Source: Neobacillus sp. PS3-12
GTDB lineage: Bacteria > Bacillota > Bacilli > Bacillales > Cytobacillaceae
DNA length: 64,000 nucleotides
Assembly (NCBI RefSeq): GCF_030915385.1
Contig: NZ_CP133268.1
Coordinates: forward strand, 744,001-808,000
Direction: 5' to 3'
The notes beneath the pieces are model-generated. The model was not told where the DNA came from, did not search any database, and saw only the letters and a program-made list of their open reading frames with translations. Position 1 is the first letter of the stretch. Every line of letters begins with the position of its first letter. Shown piece by piece: positions 18,166-26,470 of the stretch. Position numbers and translations under genes: made by a program.

Positions 18166-18283
18166 CTCGCCGATTGGCGAGCCCCAAAGGGCGAACACAG
18201 TGGCGTAGTTACACTTCCCAGGCTCGTAGAGTGCCACGTCCTGTGGCACTCGCCTGACTAGGACATCCTGTCCGTCGTGCGAC
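18166..18283. repeat. GC-rich multi-palindrome intergenic element
   Basis: Between sspL and ypcP, GC-rich DNA unlike the AT-rich surroundings carries four successive inverted repeats: CTCGCC/GGCGAG (18166-18181), GAGTGCCAC/GTGGCACTC (18229-18251), GGACA/TGTCC (18261-18273) and GTCG/CGAC (18274-18283). No T-run follows the first hairpin, so it is not a plain terminator. The origin (REP-like or MITE-like unit, or structured RNA) is open. Confidence 0.55.
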
Positions 18284-18287
18284 ATAG

Positions 18288-18313
18288 GAAAAGGCTGCCC
18301 TTAGGACAGCCTT
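18288..18313 (-). terminator. Terminator of ypcP
   Basis: On the minus strand AAGGCTGTCC-TAAG-GGCAGCCTTTTCC. Confidence 0.7.
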
Positions 18314-18321
18314 ACTTAGGC

Positions 18322-19215
18322 TTAAGAAACAAAATCAGCTTCTTGTGGAAAGACACGGTGCAAGCCTCTTAGCTCCAATTGAGAAAACATGTCAAAGACT
18401 TTGTCTTTTTCAATGGTAAGTTTAGCTTCATCTAGACTGCAAGAAACCGGTACATCACAACGGATCTTCGCAAGTTTTCTCGATAAGTGCAGCATTTCGA
18501 GGTCTTGCTCTATTTTTGTTTTATTTCCTTTTGAAAGTTTATCTAAATTTGATATGATCCCTTCAATATGATCATACTCCTGTAACAGCTTTAATGCCGT
18601 CTTTTCCCCAATTCCTTTGACACCTGGATAGTTATCACTAGTATCTCCCATCAAGGCCTTTAAATCGACCATTTGTTGCGGATTAATGCCTTTATCCTCA
18701 TAAAAAGTCTCTGGCGTATGAACGTGATAATTGCCATATCCTTTTTTCATTAAAATGACAGAGATATTTTCATCAAGCAGCTGAAGGATATCCTGATCAC
18801 CCGTTAGGATCGAAACATTGGACACTGATTTTGCTTGACTAGCTATCGTTCCAATGCAGTCATCTGCTTCAAATCCTGCCATGCCAATATTCGGGATATC
18901 AAATGCAGAAACAACCTCTTTTACTAGATCAAATTGAGGGATTAACTCGATTGGTGCTTCCCCTCGATTTGCTTTATAACCGTCATATAATTCCGAGCGA
19001 AATGTTTTACTTCCCATATCCCAACAAGTGACGAGATGGGTTGGCTTAAAAGAAGAAATGGCTGTCATTAGATGTTTAACGAAACCATAAATTCCATTTG
19101 TAGGTATTCCTTTTGAATTTATCATAAATTGCCCTGTTACAGCAGTGGCATAATAGGCGCGAAACAATAGTGCCATGCCGTCAACGAGCATTAGGGAAGG
19201 CTTTTGTTTTTGCAA
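18322..19215 (-). CDS. ypcP: 5'-3' exonuclease YpcP (FEN-like)
   Basis: 297 aa, the stand-alone 5' nuclease domain related to the N-terminus of DNA polymerase I. Metal-binding acids are visible in LMLVDGMALLFRAYY, GFEADDCIG, LTGDQDILQLL and LMGDTSDNYPG. A helix-hairpin-helix follows (GVKGIGEKTALKLL). In B. subtilis this family removes RNA primers and flaps. TTG start at 19215 is preceded by GAGGAGG. Intact and full length. Confidence 0.93.
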   Translation of the reverse strand: MQKQKPSLMLVDGMALLFRAYYATAVTGQFMINSKGIPTNGIYGFVKHLMTAISSFKPTHLVTCWDMGSKTFRSELYDGYKANRGEAPIELIPQFDLVKEVVSAFDIPNIGMAGFEADDCIGTIASQAKSVSNVSILTGDQDILQLLDENISVILMKKGYGNYHVHTPETFYEDKGINPQQMVDLKALMGDTSDNYPGVKGIGEKTALKLLQEYDHIEGIISNLDKLSKGNKTKIEQDLEMLHLSRKLAKIRCDVPVSCSLDEAKLTIEKDKVFDMFSQLELRGLHRVFPQEADFVS

Positions 19216-19296
19216 CGATATTCCTCCTCAAATTGTCTTTAAAAATAAATGCCATCCTATTATATCATAGGAAAGCATTCATAATCAGAAGCCTTT

Positions 19297-20037
19297 TTAA
19301 ATCCCGAAAATTTCCCATAACCATTGATCAAGTGTTTCCGATGACGACTTTATCCTTGGAATATCGTTATATTCTTCAGTTTCTTTAAATGAAAACTGCA
19401 AAAGCTGAGTGATCGAAACAGCTTCAAATTCAGACAAAAGCTTGTTATTTCTTTTAGCTTCCGCTATGGTTTGATAAGCTGCATACAGATCGGGATCTTC
19501 TGTTTTAGCAATTTCGATTAATGTAAATGGTGATGCAACGGATTTTGCATTTGCTATGCCTACTCTTATTAGTTCAGCACGCAGCGACTGGAGTAATTGC
19601 TTTTGCTTTTTCAGCGAAAAACTCCCTTTGGAGCTTTCCCTGATATTTCGTTTGCATAGTGAACCATAATGTTTAAATAATGAAAAGGGAGAATAAGTAG
19701 ATTCAATTATCTTTTTAAGTTTTTGTGAAAATTCCTCTGCTTCTTTATAAATAATCGGTGAATATACCCATTCATAAATACTGGGATTAGACTTTGAAAT
19801 AAGTTCAAATGCTTTAAATATGTCATAGCCGCTTGTATCAAATGGTGATTGAAATTCCAGAACCTGTTTAGCTTTATTCAAGGTAATATATTTTTTTAAG
19901 CCATGGTAGCGATAGATGAAGCGAATATCAAAGTCTGAAAAGGGATTTTCGAGCCCCCATGCCCTGCTGCCAGCTTCACAGGCAAAAAGAATATCCAATT
20001 CGCAGTCTTGTTCAATTCTTGAAAGCCAGTCCTTCAC
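19297..20037 (-). CDS. RlaP/YcgL-type nucleotidyltransferase
   Basis: 246 aa. The polymerase-beta-fold motif GSRAWGLENPFSDFDIRFIY at residues ~23-42 carries the G-S and D-x-D signature of the predicted nucleotidyltransferase group PF10127/COG3541 (B. subtilis YcgL, RlaP). The C-terminal part is helical. Some members act in RNA repair; the substrate here is unknown. GTG start at 20037; ends and starts within 13 nt of dynA, so likely co-transcribed downstream of it. Confidence 0.82.
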   Translation of the reverse strand: MKDWLSRIEQDCELDILFACEAGSRAWGLENPFSDFDIRFIYRYHGLKKYITLNKAKQVLEFQSPFDTSGYDIFKAFELISKSNPSIYEWVYSPIIYKEAEEFSQKLKKIIESTYSPFSLFKHYGSLCKRNIRESSKGSFSLKKQKQLLQSLRAELIRVGIANAKSVASPFTLIEIAKTEDPDLYAAYQTIAEAKRNNKLLSEFEAVSITQLLQFSFKETEEYNDIPRIKSSSETLDQWLWEIFGI

Positions 20038-20050
20038 ACCGATTTCATCC

Positions 20051-23000
20051 TTATTTTAATTTTGATAATTCTTCTTTGATTTCGATTAATTTTTCAGTTG
20101 GTACCCCACCGTCAAGTGCTGAAAGCAAACTTAGATAGAAGTCGTCTGCTTCTTCTATTATTTGTGAGATCAGTTGTTCAAATACGCCTTCAATTACAGC
20201 ATGATAAAGTTCGATAACCCGTAACTTTTCAGTCTTTAAATATTCATCAGCTGGTATAGTAAGTACTCGATTAAGTTCATCACTCATTAATTTTTTCTCA
20301 TTTTTTTCAAAGAAGGATTTTGGATTTTTAAAATAACTCATCGCCTTTGAGAACAATCCAGAGTTGATCCCTATAAAAGCAGTTTCAAATTGAATTTCTT
20401 GTTTATTAGTAAATTCAAAGATCGAAAAAGAAAGATCTTGGTTGACATTTTGAAGCTCGTTAACCAGTGCTTCTTGATATTGGGCTACTATTTTTTCTGT
20501 AAAGCGATCAAGTCTAACGGTTGTCGCTCTCATTTCCTGGGCAAAGTCATAGCCAATTTCCTCAAGAAATTCTGATAGTGAATCTTGTAATGCTTTTTTT
20601 AGGTTCCGTCCATCATCACGTAATACTGCTGGATTAAATGCTTCTTTAAAGAAGTCGCCAAATCGGAAGAATACCCTTTGTTTAATATAATAAACCAATT
20701 CTTCAGTTTCCTGTGAAAGACGTTTCTGCAGACTCTCAGCTCGTTGCTGCTTAACAATCGCTTGAATCCGTGCTTTCTCTGCTTCAATTTGTTCCCGTTT
20801 GTGAAGCTTTACAGCAGCATCCTCTTTCGAACTATCAATTAGCTTACCCACTAATTGACTAACACGGTGCAGTTCATTTTCTGATGAGGCCATAGCCATG
20901 TTGGCCAAGTCATTTGAAATAAAATGATAAAAAGCATTCTCAAATTGCTCCATACCTGAACTTGGAGTATCTGCCTGCTCTTGTTTTTCCTTTAAAGCAT
21001 TCAAACTTGATAAAGGATATAAATGCGGATTTCTCACTCCATATTTAATCAGTTGATCATGGACGTATTCCATAACCGTATTCTTCTCTTCCTCACTGTC
21101 TGAAAGATCAATCGCATTAATAATAAAGAACATTTTATCTAATTGGAAGGAATCCTTAACACGCCCAAGCTGAATTAAAAACTCTCTATCAGCTTTTGAA
21201 AAAGCATGATTATAATACGTAACAAAGAGAATTGCGTCGGAATTTTTGATGAAGTCAAACGCTACATTCGTATGGCGGGCATTAATTGAATCAGCTCCTG
21301 GAGTATCTACTAGTGTAATTCCTTTTCGGGTTAATTCACAATCATAATAAAGATCAATCCACTCAACGAAACAGGATTTCTCTTCCTTAGCAACAAAGTC
21401 ACTAAATTCCGCTATTGTTGTTTCGATAATTTGCCCCAACTGATCTCTAAAAGCTTGATATCCTCGTTTAAATGCCTGTAAAAAAGTATAATTTGTCTTT
21501 TCTACAGCACCTTCTTGTCCTGCTTGGCCATTTATTTTTTCAATATTCTTTAATGCCTCATTAAAGTTTTCCGCTTTTAAATCAAATATTTTTAGAGCGC
21601 GATTAATATCCTCAAGCATTGCTTGATCTTCTTTAAGCTTTACAAGAACAGTCCCATGAGAATAAGAATCGTTTACTGGTTTTATTTTATTGATTGCGGC
21701 CGTTGTCGGATTAGGTGAAACAGGCAGCACTTTTTCACCAATTAATGCATTCGCAAACGAAGATTTCCCTGCACTGAACGCACCAAATAATGCGACAGTA
21801 AAGCCCTTATGATCAAATCGCTCTGCTTTTTCAATTAACTCATGAGAAATTTTGTTAAATCCAGGGAGACCATGGACAAGCTTTGCAGTTTTCTTCAGTT
21901 TGCCAGCAATATCCTTCATTCGCTCAGTCGGATCGGTTAAAACTTTTTCTTCTTTTTTATCGTGATTGTTAGCTGACAAGATTGGCTGCTTCTCTTCTTT
22001 TTTAACAATATTTATTTCTTCTCCATAAACTACTTCGAATTCCTCTTCTACTGGTTTAAACAGATCAAATGGGTCATTCTCCAACAAGGGTGTTTGCGAG
22101 AAAAGTTTTTCAAGAATAGATTGTTGCTGTACTTGGTTAGCCTCATTTTTGTTTATAATTTCGTAGGCTTTGATATATCTTTCCAAGCCTTTCGATTGTG
22201 TCGCTAATTTTTCTTGTATGGCTGCATTTTTTGCATCTATTGCATCTATAATGGTCGTTTTAAGTGTTGATATAGCATTTTTAGCTGCACGTTTAATTTC
22301 ACTTGCTACATCTTCTGTATAATTCAGAACATAATCGCCTGAAAGACGGGCACCTGTTTTGACGGCACTTTCTAATAAGTCGCTTGAAAATTGAACGTTT
22401 ATACTTTGTGCATTAGCTAATAATTCCTGATTCTCGATGCGCTTATCCTTTAGGAGCTTCAGCAAAAACTCACGCAAATGCCACTCGACCTGTGTTTTTG
22501 TTTTTTCAAGGATATCCTGGTAAAAAAGATTAAGTCGCTCCTTTCTTGCATCTAATGTCTTTTGTTTCGTAAAAAGAAATCCAACCTTAAAATCAGGCTG
22601 ACATGATTCGAGATAGGATTCTGCTAATTCCCTCGTTTGAAAAGGCATTAAATAGGCATTTTTCATAATTTGATTCACCTCTGAATCAAATTCGATTTCC
22701 GCCTTTTCTGCACCATCACCTAAATCCTCAACCGCTTCACTTAATTCATAATAGTTCTTTGCTAAATTAGCTTGCTCGTCGATTGACAATTCATTTAGGA
22801 TTTCCCTGAATGGTGCGATTTCCTGGTCATTCGTTTTCTTTTTTACATCATAATGATCCTTCAGTACCTTTTGTAAGGAGTGAAAAATAGATTGTAAAAG
22901 CAATTGGTCTCGCTCTTTCAGTCTCTCCTCTAAAAAATTGTGTAACTGGTGGAATTGATTAAACTCGTGATCTTTTTTCTTTAATGAAGTATAAAAAATA

Positions 23001-23707
23001 TCAGCAGGTTTTACCCCCCATGAAGAGAATGAATCAACCACACTTTTTTTAAATTCAGTGAAGGTAAGTTCCTCATCAGAGTGTTTGTCAATCTGGTTAA
23101 TTACTAAGTAAACCTCTTTTCCTGCCTCTGTTAACTCTTTTGTAAAAATAAAATTCAACTCTGATTGAACATGGTTATAATCCATTACATAGAAAATTAA
23201 ATCAGCAAGATGGATAGCAGATTCAGTGGCAATCCGATGGGCATCGTCCGCTGAATCAATACCAGGGGTATCCATAATAACGGTATGACTTGGCAAATTA
23301 GATTCACTATGACTAATTTCAATTTCTTTAATTTGATCCCCATCTTTACAATAATTTTTAACCATTGAATAATCATATGGGGCCAAATATAAACGTGGTT
23401 TCTCATTTTTAAAAAATACCTTTGCGTACTCTTCACCTGACTTGACTTTAACAAGATTGGCACTTGTTGGAATCGGGCTCGATGGCAGTAAATTTTCTCC
23501 AACAAGTCGATTAATCATTGTTGATTTTCCAGCAGAAAAGTGCCCACAAAAAGCGATTGTGAATTCGTCATTCGCCAATTTTTCTGCTAATTGTTTTACT
23601 TTCCCTGCATTTTCATCATCTTGATGTTCAATTAAATACTTATATGAAGTTAATAACTTCCCCTTTAATGATCGAACTGTCTCCTGACGATTCTCTGTTT
23701 GAATCAT
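20051..23707 (-). CDS. dynA: Double dynamin-like GTPase DynA
   Basis: 1218 aa, two fused dynamin modules as in B. subtilis DynA (YpbR). Module 1 has P-loop GHFSAGKST (residues 55-63), DTPGIDS and NQIDKHS. Module 2 has GAFSAGKSS in the middle of the protein, then DTPGADS and INAIDLS. Long helical stalk segments follow each GTPase, with hydrophobic paddle-like stretches for membrane contact. DynA tethers and fuses membranes and helps against membrane damage and phage. Start ATG after AAGGGGAAATAAG. Confidence 0.95.
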   Translation of the reverse strand: MIQTENRQETVRSLKGKLLTSYKYLIEHQDDENAGKVKQLAEKLANDEFTIAFCGHFSAGKSTMINRLVGENLLPSSPIPTSANLVKVKSGEEYAKVFFKNEKPRLYLAPYDYSMVKNYCKDGDQIKEIEISHSESNLPSHTVIMDTPGIDSADDAHRIATESAIHLADLIFYVMDYNHVQSELNFIFTKELTEAGKEVYLVINQIDKHSDEELTFTEFKKSVVDSFSSWGVKPADIFYTSLKKKDHEFNQFHQLHNFLEERLKERDQLLLQSIFHSLQKVLKDHYDVKKKTNDQEIAPFREILNELSIDEQANLAKNYYELSEAVEDLGDGAEKAEIEFDSEVNQIMKNAYLMPFQTRELAESYLESCQPDFKVGFLFTKQKTLDARKERLNLFYQDILEKTKTQVEWHLREFLLKLLKDKRIENQELLANAQSINVQFSSDLLESAVKTGARLSGDYVLNYTEDVASEIKRAAKNAISTLKTTIIDAIDAKNAAIQEKLATQSKGLERYIKAYEIINKNEANQVQQQSILEKLFSQTPLLENDPFDLFKPVEEEFEVVYGEEINIVKKEEKQPILSANNHDKKEEKVLTDPTERMKDIAGKLKKTAKLVHGLPGFNKISHELIEKAERFDHKGFTVALFGAFSAGKSSFANALIGEKVLPVSPNPTTAAINKIKPVNDSYSHGTVLVKLKEDQAMLEDINRALKIFDLKAENFNEALKNIEKINGQAGQEGAVEKTNYTFLQAFKRGYQAFRDQLGQIIETTIAEFSDFVAKEEKSCFVEWIDLYYDCELTRKGITLVDTPGADSINARHTNVAFDFIKNSDAILFVTYYNHAFSKADREFLIQLGRVKDSFQLDKMFFIINAIDLSDSEEEKNTVMEYVHDQLIKYGVRNPHLYPLSSLNALKEKQEQADTPSSGMEQFENAFYHFISNDLANMAMASSENELHRVSQLVGKLIDSSKEDAAVKLHKREQIEAEKARIQAIVKQQRAESLQKRLSQETEELVYYIKQRVFFRFGDFFKEAFNPAVLRDDGRNLKKALQDSLSEFLEEIGYDFAQEMRATTVRLDRFTEKIVAQYQEALVNELQNVNQDLSFSIFEFTNKQEIQFETAFIGINSGLFSKAMSYFKNPKSFFEKNEKKLMSDELNRVLTIPADEYLKTEKLRVIELYHAVIEGVFEQLISQIIEEADDFYLSLLSALDGGVPTEKLIEIKEELSKLK

Positions 23708-24038
23708 AACTTATTTCCCCTTATATCAAACTTTGTAATAATAAGTATTATTTTATACGAAAATTCTAATTTTTCCTATTCATACTATCTAATATTTTAA
23801 AAAAACTGTCGATTAATAAGAAAAACATTGTTGTAACAAAAACGAGAACCCCTTCTACAAAAAAAGCTTCCCCGACATAGGGAAGCTAAACGTTTTGAAG
23901 GTGTTGTTGTGCAATTCCATTATACCCTTAGGTTTTACTAGATTTCATCAACAAAACTTTTCCAAAAACGTATATTCATGAAAAGACAATGTCTCTTTTG
24001 GTCAATTTTGTTTTAATATATGCCGAGTAAATCTCACT
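23708..24038. other. Intergenic region upstream of dynA
   Basis: 331 bp, very AT-rich. Apart from the terminator at 23859-23887 I see no gene, promoter of clear quality or structured RNA in it. Confidence 0.5.
23859..23887 (-). terminator. Terminator of the small zinc-ribbon gene
   Basis: Minus strand AGCTTCCC-TATGTCG-GGGAAGCT followed by seven T. Confidence 0.8.
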
Positions 24039-24170
24039 TTACTCTTTTTCGCATTGCTGCCTTTGAACTTCAATCAAAATTTTTTTATTGGCCAAAGTCC
24101 CGCAAATCTTACAATACGTCTCTATATTGTATAGAAGCCGACAATATTCACAATAATATTTAACCATCAT
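24039..24170 (-). CDS. Tiny zinc-ribbon protein
   Basis: 43 aa starting MMVKYYCEYCRLLYNIETYC, then KICGTLANKK and a charged tail. Two CxxC knuckles (Cys7-Cys10, Cys20-Cys23) make a minimal zinc ribbon. GGGAG lies 6 nt before the first ATG, and a terminator follows at 23859-23887. Not recognised as a named family. The ribosome-binding site, knuckles and terminator together argue for a real gene. Confidence 0.65.
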   Translation of the reverse strand: MMVKYYCEYCRLLYNIETYCKICGTLANKKILIEVQRQQCEKE

Positions 24171-24235
24171 TAAAAACTCCCAATTTAATAATTTTTATTA
24201 GTTTATTTTTATTTTTAGAAAATGTGAAATTTAAT

Positions 24236-24262
24236 AAAGAAACGCCCAACAGGCGCTTCTTT
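24236..24262 (-). terminator. Terminator-like hairpin, copy A
   Basis: Minus strand AAAGAAGCGCC-TGTT-GGGCGTTTCTTT. Nearly the same core recurs at 24547-24574. Confidence 0.5.
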
Positions 24263-24366
24263 CAGGCTGTCAAATACTCGGCAACCTATCATTTTATTCA
24301 ATTACTTTTAATGACTCACTGCGTTAATATTATATAACAGTATTGCGTATCGGCTGTTAAACAAGT

Positions 24367-24457
24367 CTGTTGATTGGCGCTCCAGGCACTTCGCTTTCCG
24401 CGGGCGTGCCGGGGAGCCTCCCCGCGGAAAGCGAGTGCTCGGAGAGGAAATCAACAG
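24367..24457. repeat. MITE/REP-like inverted repeat
   Basis: Imperfect inverted repeat of about 40-bp arms. The left end CTGTTGATT and right end AATCAACAG are exact inverses. Inside, CACTTCGCTTTCCGCGG pairs with CCGCGGAAAGCGAGTG. GC-rich in an AT-rich gap, no coding capacity. Similar CTTTCCGCGG palindromes are, from memory, dispersed in Bacillaceae genomes; copy number cannot be judged from one window. Confidence 0.7.
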
Positions 24458-24546
24458 AACCATTAGCAGGGACAGTCGCTAAATTTTATCTAGAGATGAC
24501 AAAATCAAAAACTGCCGAGAAAATACACTTTCTCGACAGCCTGGAA

Positions 24547-24574
24547 AGTAGCGCCCAACAGGCGCCTCTTTATT
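24547..24574 (-). terminator. Terminator of ypwA, copy B
   Basis: Minus strand AGGCGCC-TGTT-GGGCGCT, directly after the ypwA stop codon; the T-run is poor (ACTTTCC). Confidence 0.55.
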
Positions 24575-26084
24575 AGTTGTTTAATCGATATACTCCACTA
24601 TATTTCTCATGAAGATAATCGATTAAATATTGAGGATTTAATTCTTCTCCCGTTACATCCAGAAGAATTTCAAGCGGTTTTTTCATTTTTCCGTACTGAT
24701 GAATATTTTTATTGAGCCATTGTTTTATTGGAAGCAATTGACCGTTTTCAAGCAATTGGTCAAAGTCTGGAATTACCTCTAATAGCTTATGCTTAAATTG
24801 AGCAGCATACATATACCCTAGGGCATAGGACGGAAAATAGCCAAAACTTCCTCCTGCCCAATGAACATCCTGCAGAACACCTTCAGCATCATTTTGCGGT
24901 CGAATACCGAGATATTTCTCATACATGTTATTCCATACTTCGGGAAGGTCTTTTACTTCAATTTCATGATTAAATAAACCTTTTTCGATTTCATAACGGA
25001 TGATGATATGAAGCGGATATGTAAGCTCATCTGCTTCAATGCGAATTAAAGATGCTTTGGACTCATTGATTGCCCGATAAAAATCCTCTAAATTAATTTG
25101 ATTAAACTGTCCATTTGAAAATGATTTCAAAAGTTCATAATTATGTTTCCAAAAAGAATAGTGCCTTCCAACAAAATTTTCATAGAATAGCGACTGGGAT
25201 TCATGAATACCCATTGATGTGCCCGAACATAATGGTGTTCCAATCAGTTCAGATGAAATATTTTGCTCATAAAGGGCATGACCGCCTTCATGGATGGTCC
25301 CAAAAACAGCTGTCCGAAAATCTTGCTCATCATATCGGGTTGTAACTCTAACATCTCCTGGATTTATTCCTGTAGCAAAAGGATGAACAGTTTCATCCAA
25401 TCTTCCTGCCTCAAAATTAAAACCCATTTGCTCTAAAATTTTCAAACTAAATTGACGCTGGTTTTCTTTCGTAAATGTCTTATATATGAATTCTGTTCTT
25501 GGTTTATCTGCAGTTTCTGACACACTTTTAACTAGCGGGACTAGTTTAGTTCTCAATTCACCAAATACTCGGTCAAGAATATCAACCGTGATCCCTGGCT
25601 CATACATGTCAAGCAATGTATCATACTTATTTTTTTCGTAACCCCAGTAATCTACAAAACGTCTCGTCATTTCAACGAGCTTTTCCAAATAGGGCTGGAA
25701 CATGGCGAAGTCGGACTGTGCTCTAGCTTGTTCCCAAATAGTTTCAGCATTTGATTGAAGGATAACGTATTCTTTATACTCTTCAGCCTGAATCTTTTTA
25801 TTACGTTCATAGTTTTTATGGCACTCTTCCAGAGTTCTTTTTGAAATATTAGAAATGTTCTTTCCTTTTAAATTTGCAATATATGCAGCCATCTCTTCAG
25901 AAACAGACATTTTAAATACTTCCGAGGATAGCATACCTATCACTTCAGACCTTTGCCCAGCGCCTTTTTTGGGTGCACCAGTGCGTAAATCCCAATATAT
26001 GAGGGCAAGTGCTTCATTGTATGATGACATCTTCTTAACATATTCAAGAAATTCTTTTTCCAATTGAACAGTATTTAAGCTCAT
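24573..26084 (-). CDS. ypwA: M32-family metallocarboxypeptidase YpwA
   Basis: 503 aa, the normal M32 length. Zinc site HEGGH in TIHEGGHALYEQ, with the downstream Glu in GIHESQSLFYEN; conserved DVRVTTRYDEQDF and GIRPQNDAEGVLQDVHWAGGSFGYFPSYALG blocks are present. It trims C-terminal residues from peptides in the cytosol. ATG 26084 is preceded by AAGGGGGATG; a longer in-frame N-terminus is not family-like. Confidence 0.95.
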   Translation of the reverse strand: MSLNTVQLEKEFLEYVKKMSSYNEALALIYWDLRTGAPKKGAGQRSEVIGMLSSEVFKMSVSEEMAAYIANLKGKNISNISKRTLEECHKNYERNKKIQAEEYKEYVILQSNAETIWEQARAQSDFAMFQPYLEKLVEMTRRFVDYWGYEKNKYDTLLDMYEPGITVDILDRVFGELRTKLVPLVKSVSETADKPRTEFIYKTFTKENQRQFSLKILEQMGFNFEAGRLDETVHPFATGINPGDVRVTTRYDEQDFRTAVFGTIHEGGHALYEQNISSELIGTPLCSGTSMGIHESQSLFYENFVGRHYSFWKHNYELLKSFSNGQFNQINLEDFYRAINESKASLIRIEADELTYPLHIIIRYEIEKGLFNHEIEVKDLPEVWNNMYEKYLGIRPQNDAEGVLQDVHWAGGSFGYFPSYALGYMYAAQFKHKLLEVIPDFDQLLENGQLLPIKQWLNKNIHQYGKMKKPLEILLDVTGEELNPQYLIDYLHEKYSGVYRLNN

Positions 26085-26153
26085 CGAACATCCCCCTTCC
26101 TTTCTTCCATATTTTATCATAATATGCAATATTCCATTAAAATAAAAAAAATA

Positions 26154-26182
26154 ACAGAAATAACTTATTTCTGTTGTATAAT
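26154..26182. promoter_or_regulatory. 19-bp perfect palindrome next to a -10-like element
   Basis: CAGAAATAA-C-TTATTTCTG (26155-26173) is a perfect inverted repeat in the divergent region between ypwA and the small zinc-finger gene. TATAAT (26177-26182) follows 3 bp later on the + strand. It looks like an operator; the regulator is unknown. Confidence 0.45.
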
Positions 26183-26302
26183 TAGTTTATAGTAAATAAT
26201 TTGAATATTATATATATTTATTTTTTTCAATTGCAATTCTCCATGTTTCAGGACATTCTTCAAGATACTCCCAAATAAACTGCACTAAAGGAGGAAATGG
26301 TA

Positions 26303-26449
26303 TTGAAAGAACTAGTTGGTCGCTGTTCTTGTTGTGGAAAGGAACTTTTTTGTTTGGACGGTTTTTTTAATGGTATTTATACGAAAGACAAAAAAATCAT
26401 TTGTTTTGAATGTGATACCCAAATAAAAGAAAACAATCCGCAAAGTTAG
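26303..26449 (+). CDS. Small treble-clef zinc-finger protein
   Basis: 48 aa with two CxxC knuckles: GRCSCCGKELFC near the N-terminus and IICFECD near the C-terminus. TTG at 26303 lies 8 nt after GGAGG; the in-frame ATG at 26297 is only 2 nt after it and is unlikely. Ends inside a strong terminator. Family not recognised; second tiny zinc-binding gene flanking ypwA. Confidence 0.65.
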   Translation: MKELVGRCSCCGKELFCLDGFFNGIYTKDKKIICFECDTQIKENNPQS

Positions 26450-26467
26450 TCTTTGCGGATTGTTTTC
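26429..26467. terminator. Bidirectional terminator
   Basis: AAACAATCCGCAAAG-TTAGT-CTTTGCGGATTGTTT between the zinc-finger gene (+) and norB (-). Confidence 0.9.
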
Positions 26468-26470
26468 TTG

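Larger units (their letters stand above)
24171..24572. other. Intergenic region holding a palindromic repeat and duplicated hairpins
   Basis: 402 bp without a convincing gene. It contains a 91-bp inverted-repeat element (24367-24457), two copies of the hairpin core CGCCCAACAGGCGC (24243-24256 and 24552-24565), and an imperfect palindrome CTGCCGAGAAA / TTTCTCGACAG (24512-24539). Confidence 0.6.

Noticed and set aside
24370..24576. 68-aa + strand frame across the palindromic repeat
   Set aside because: Its residues come from the inverted repeat itself; no ribosome-binding site; not a protein family.
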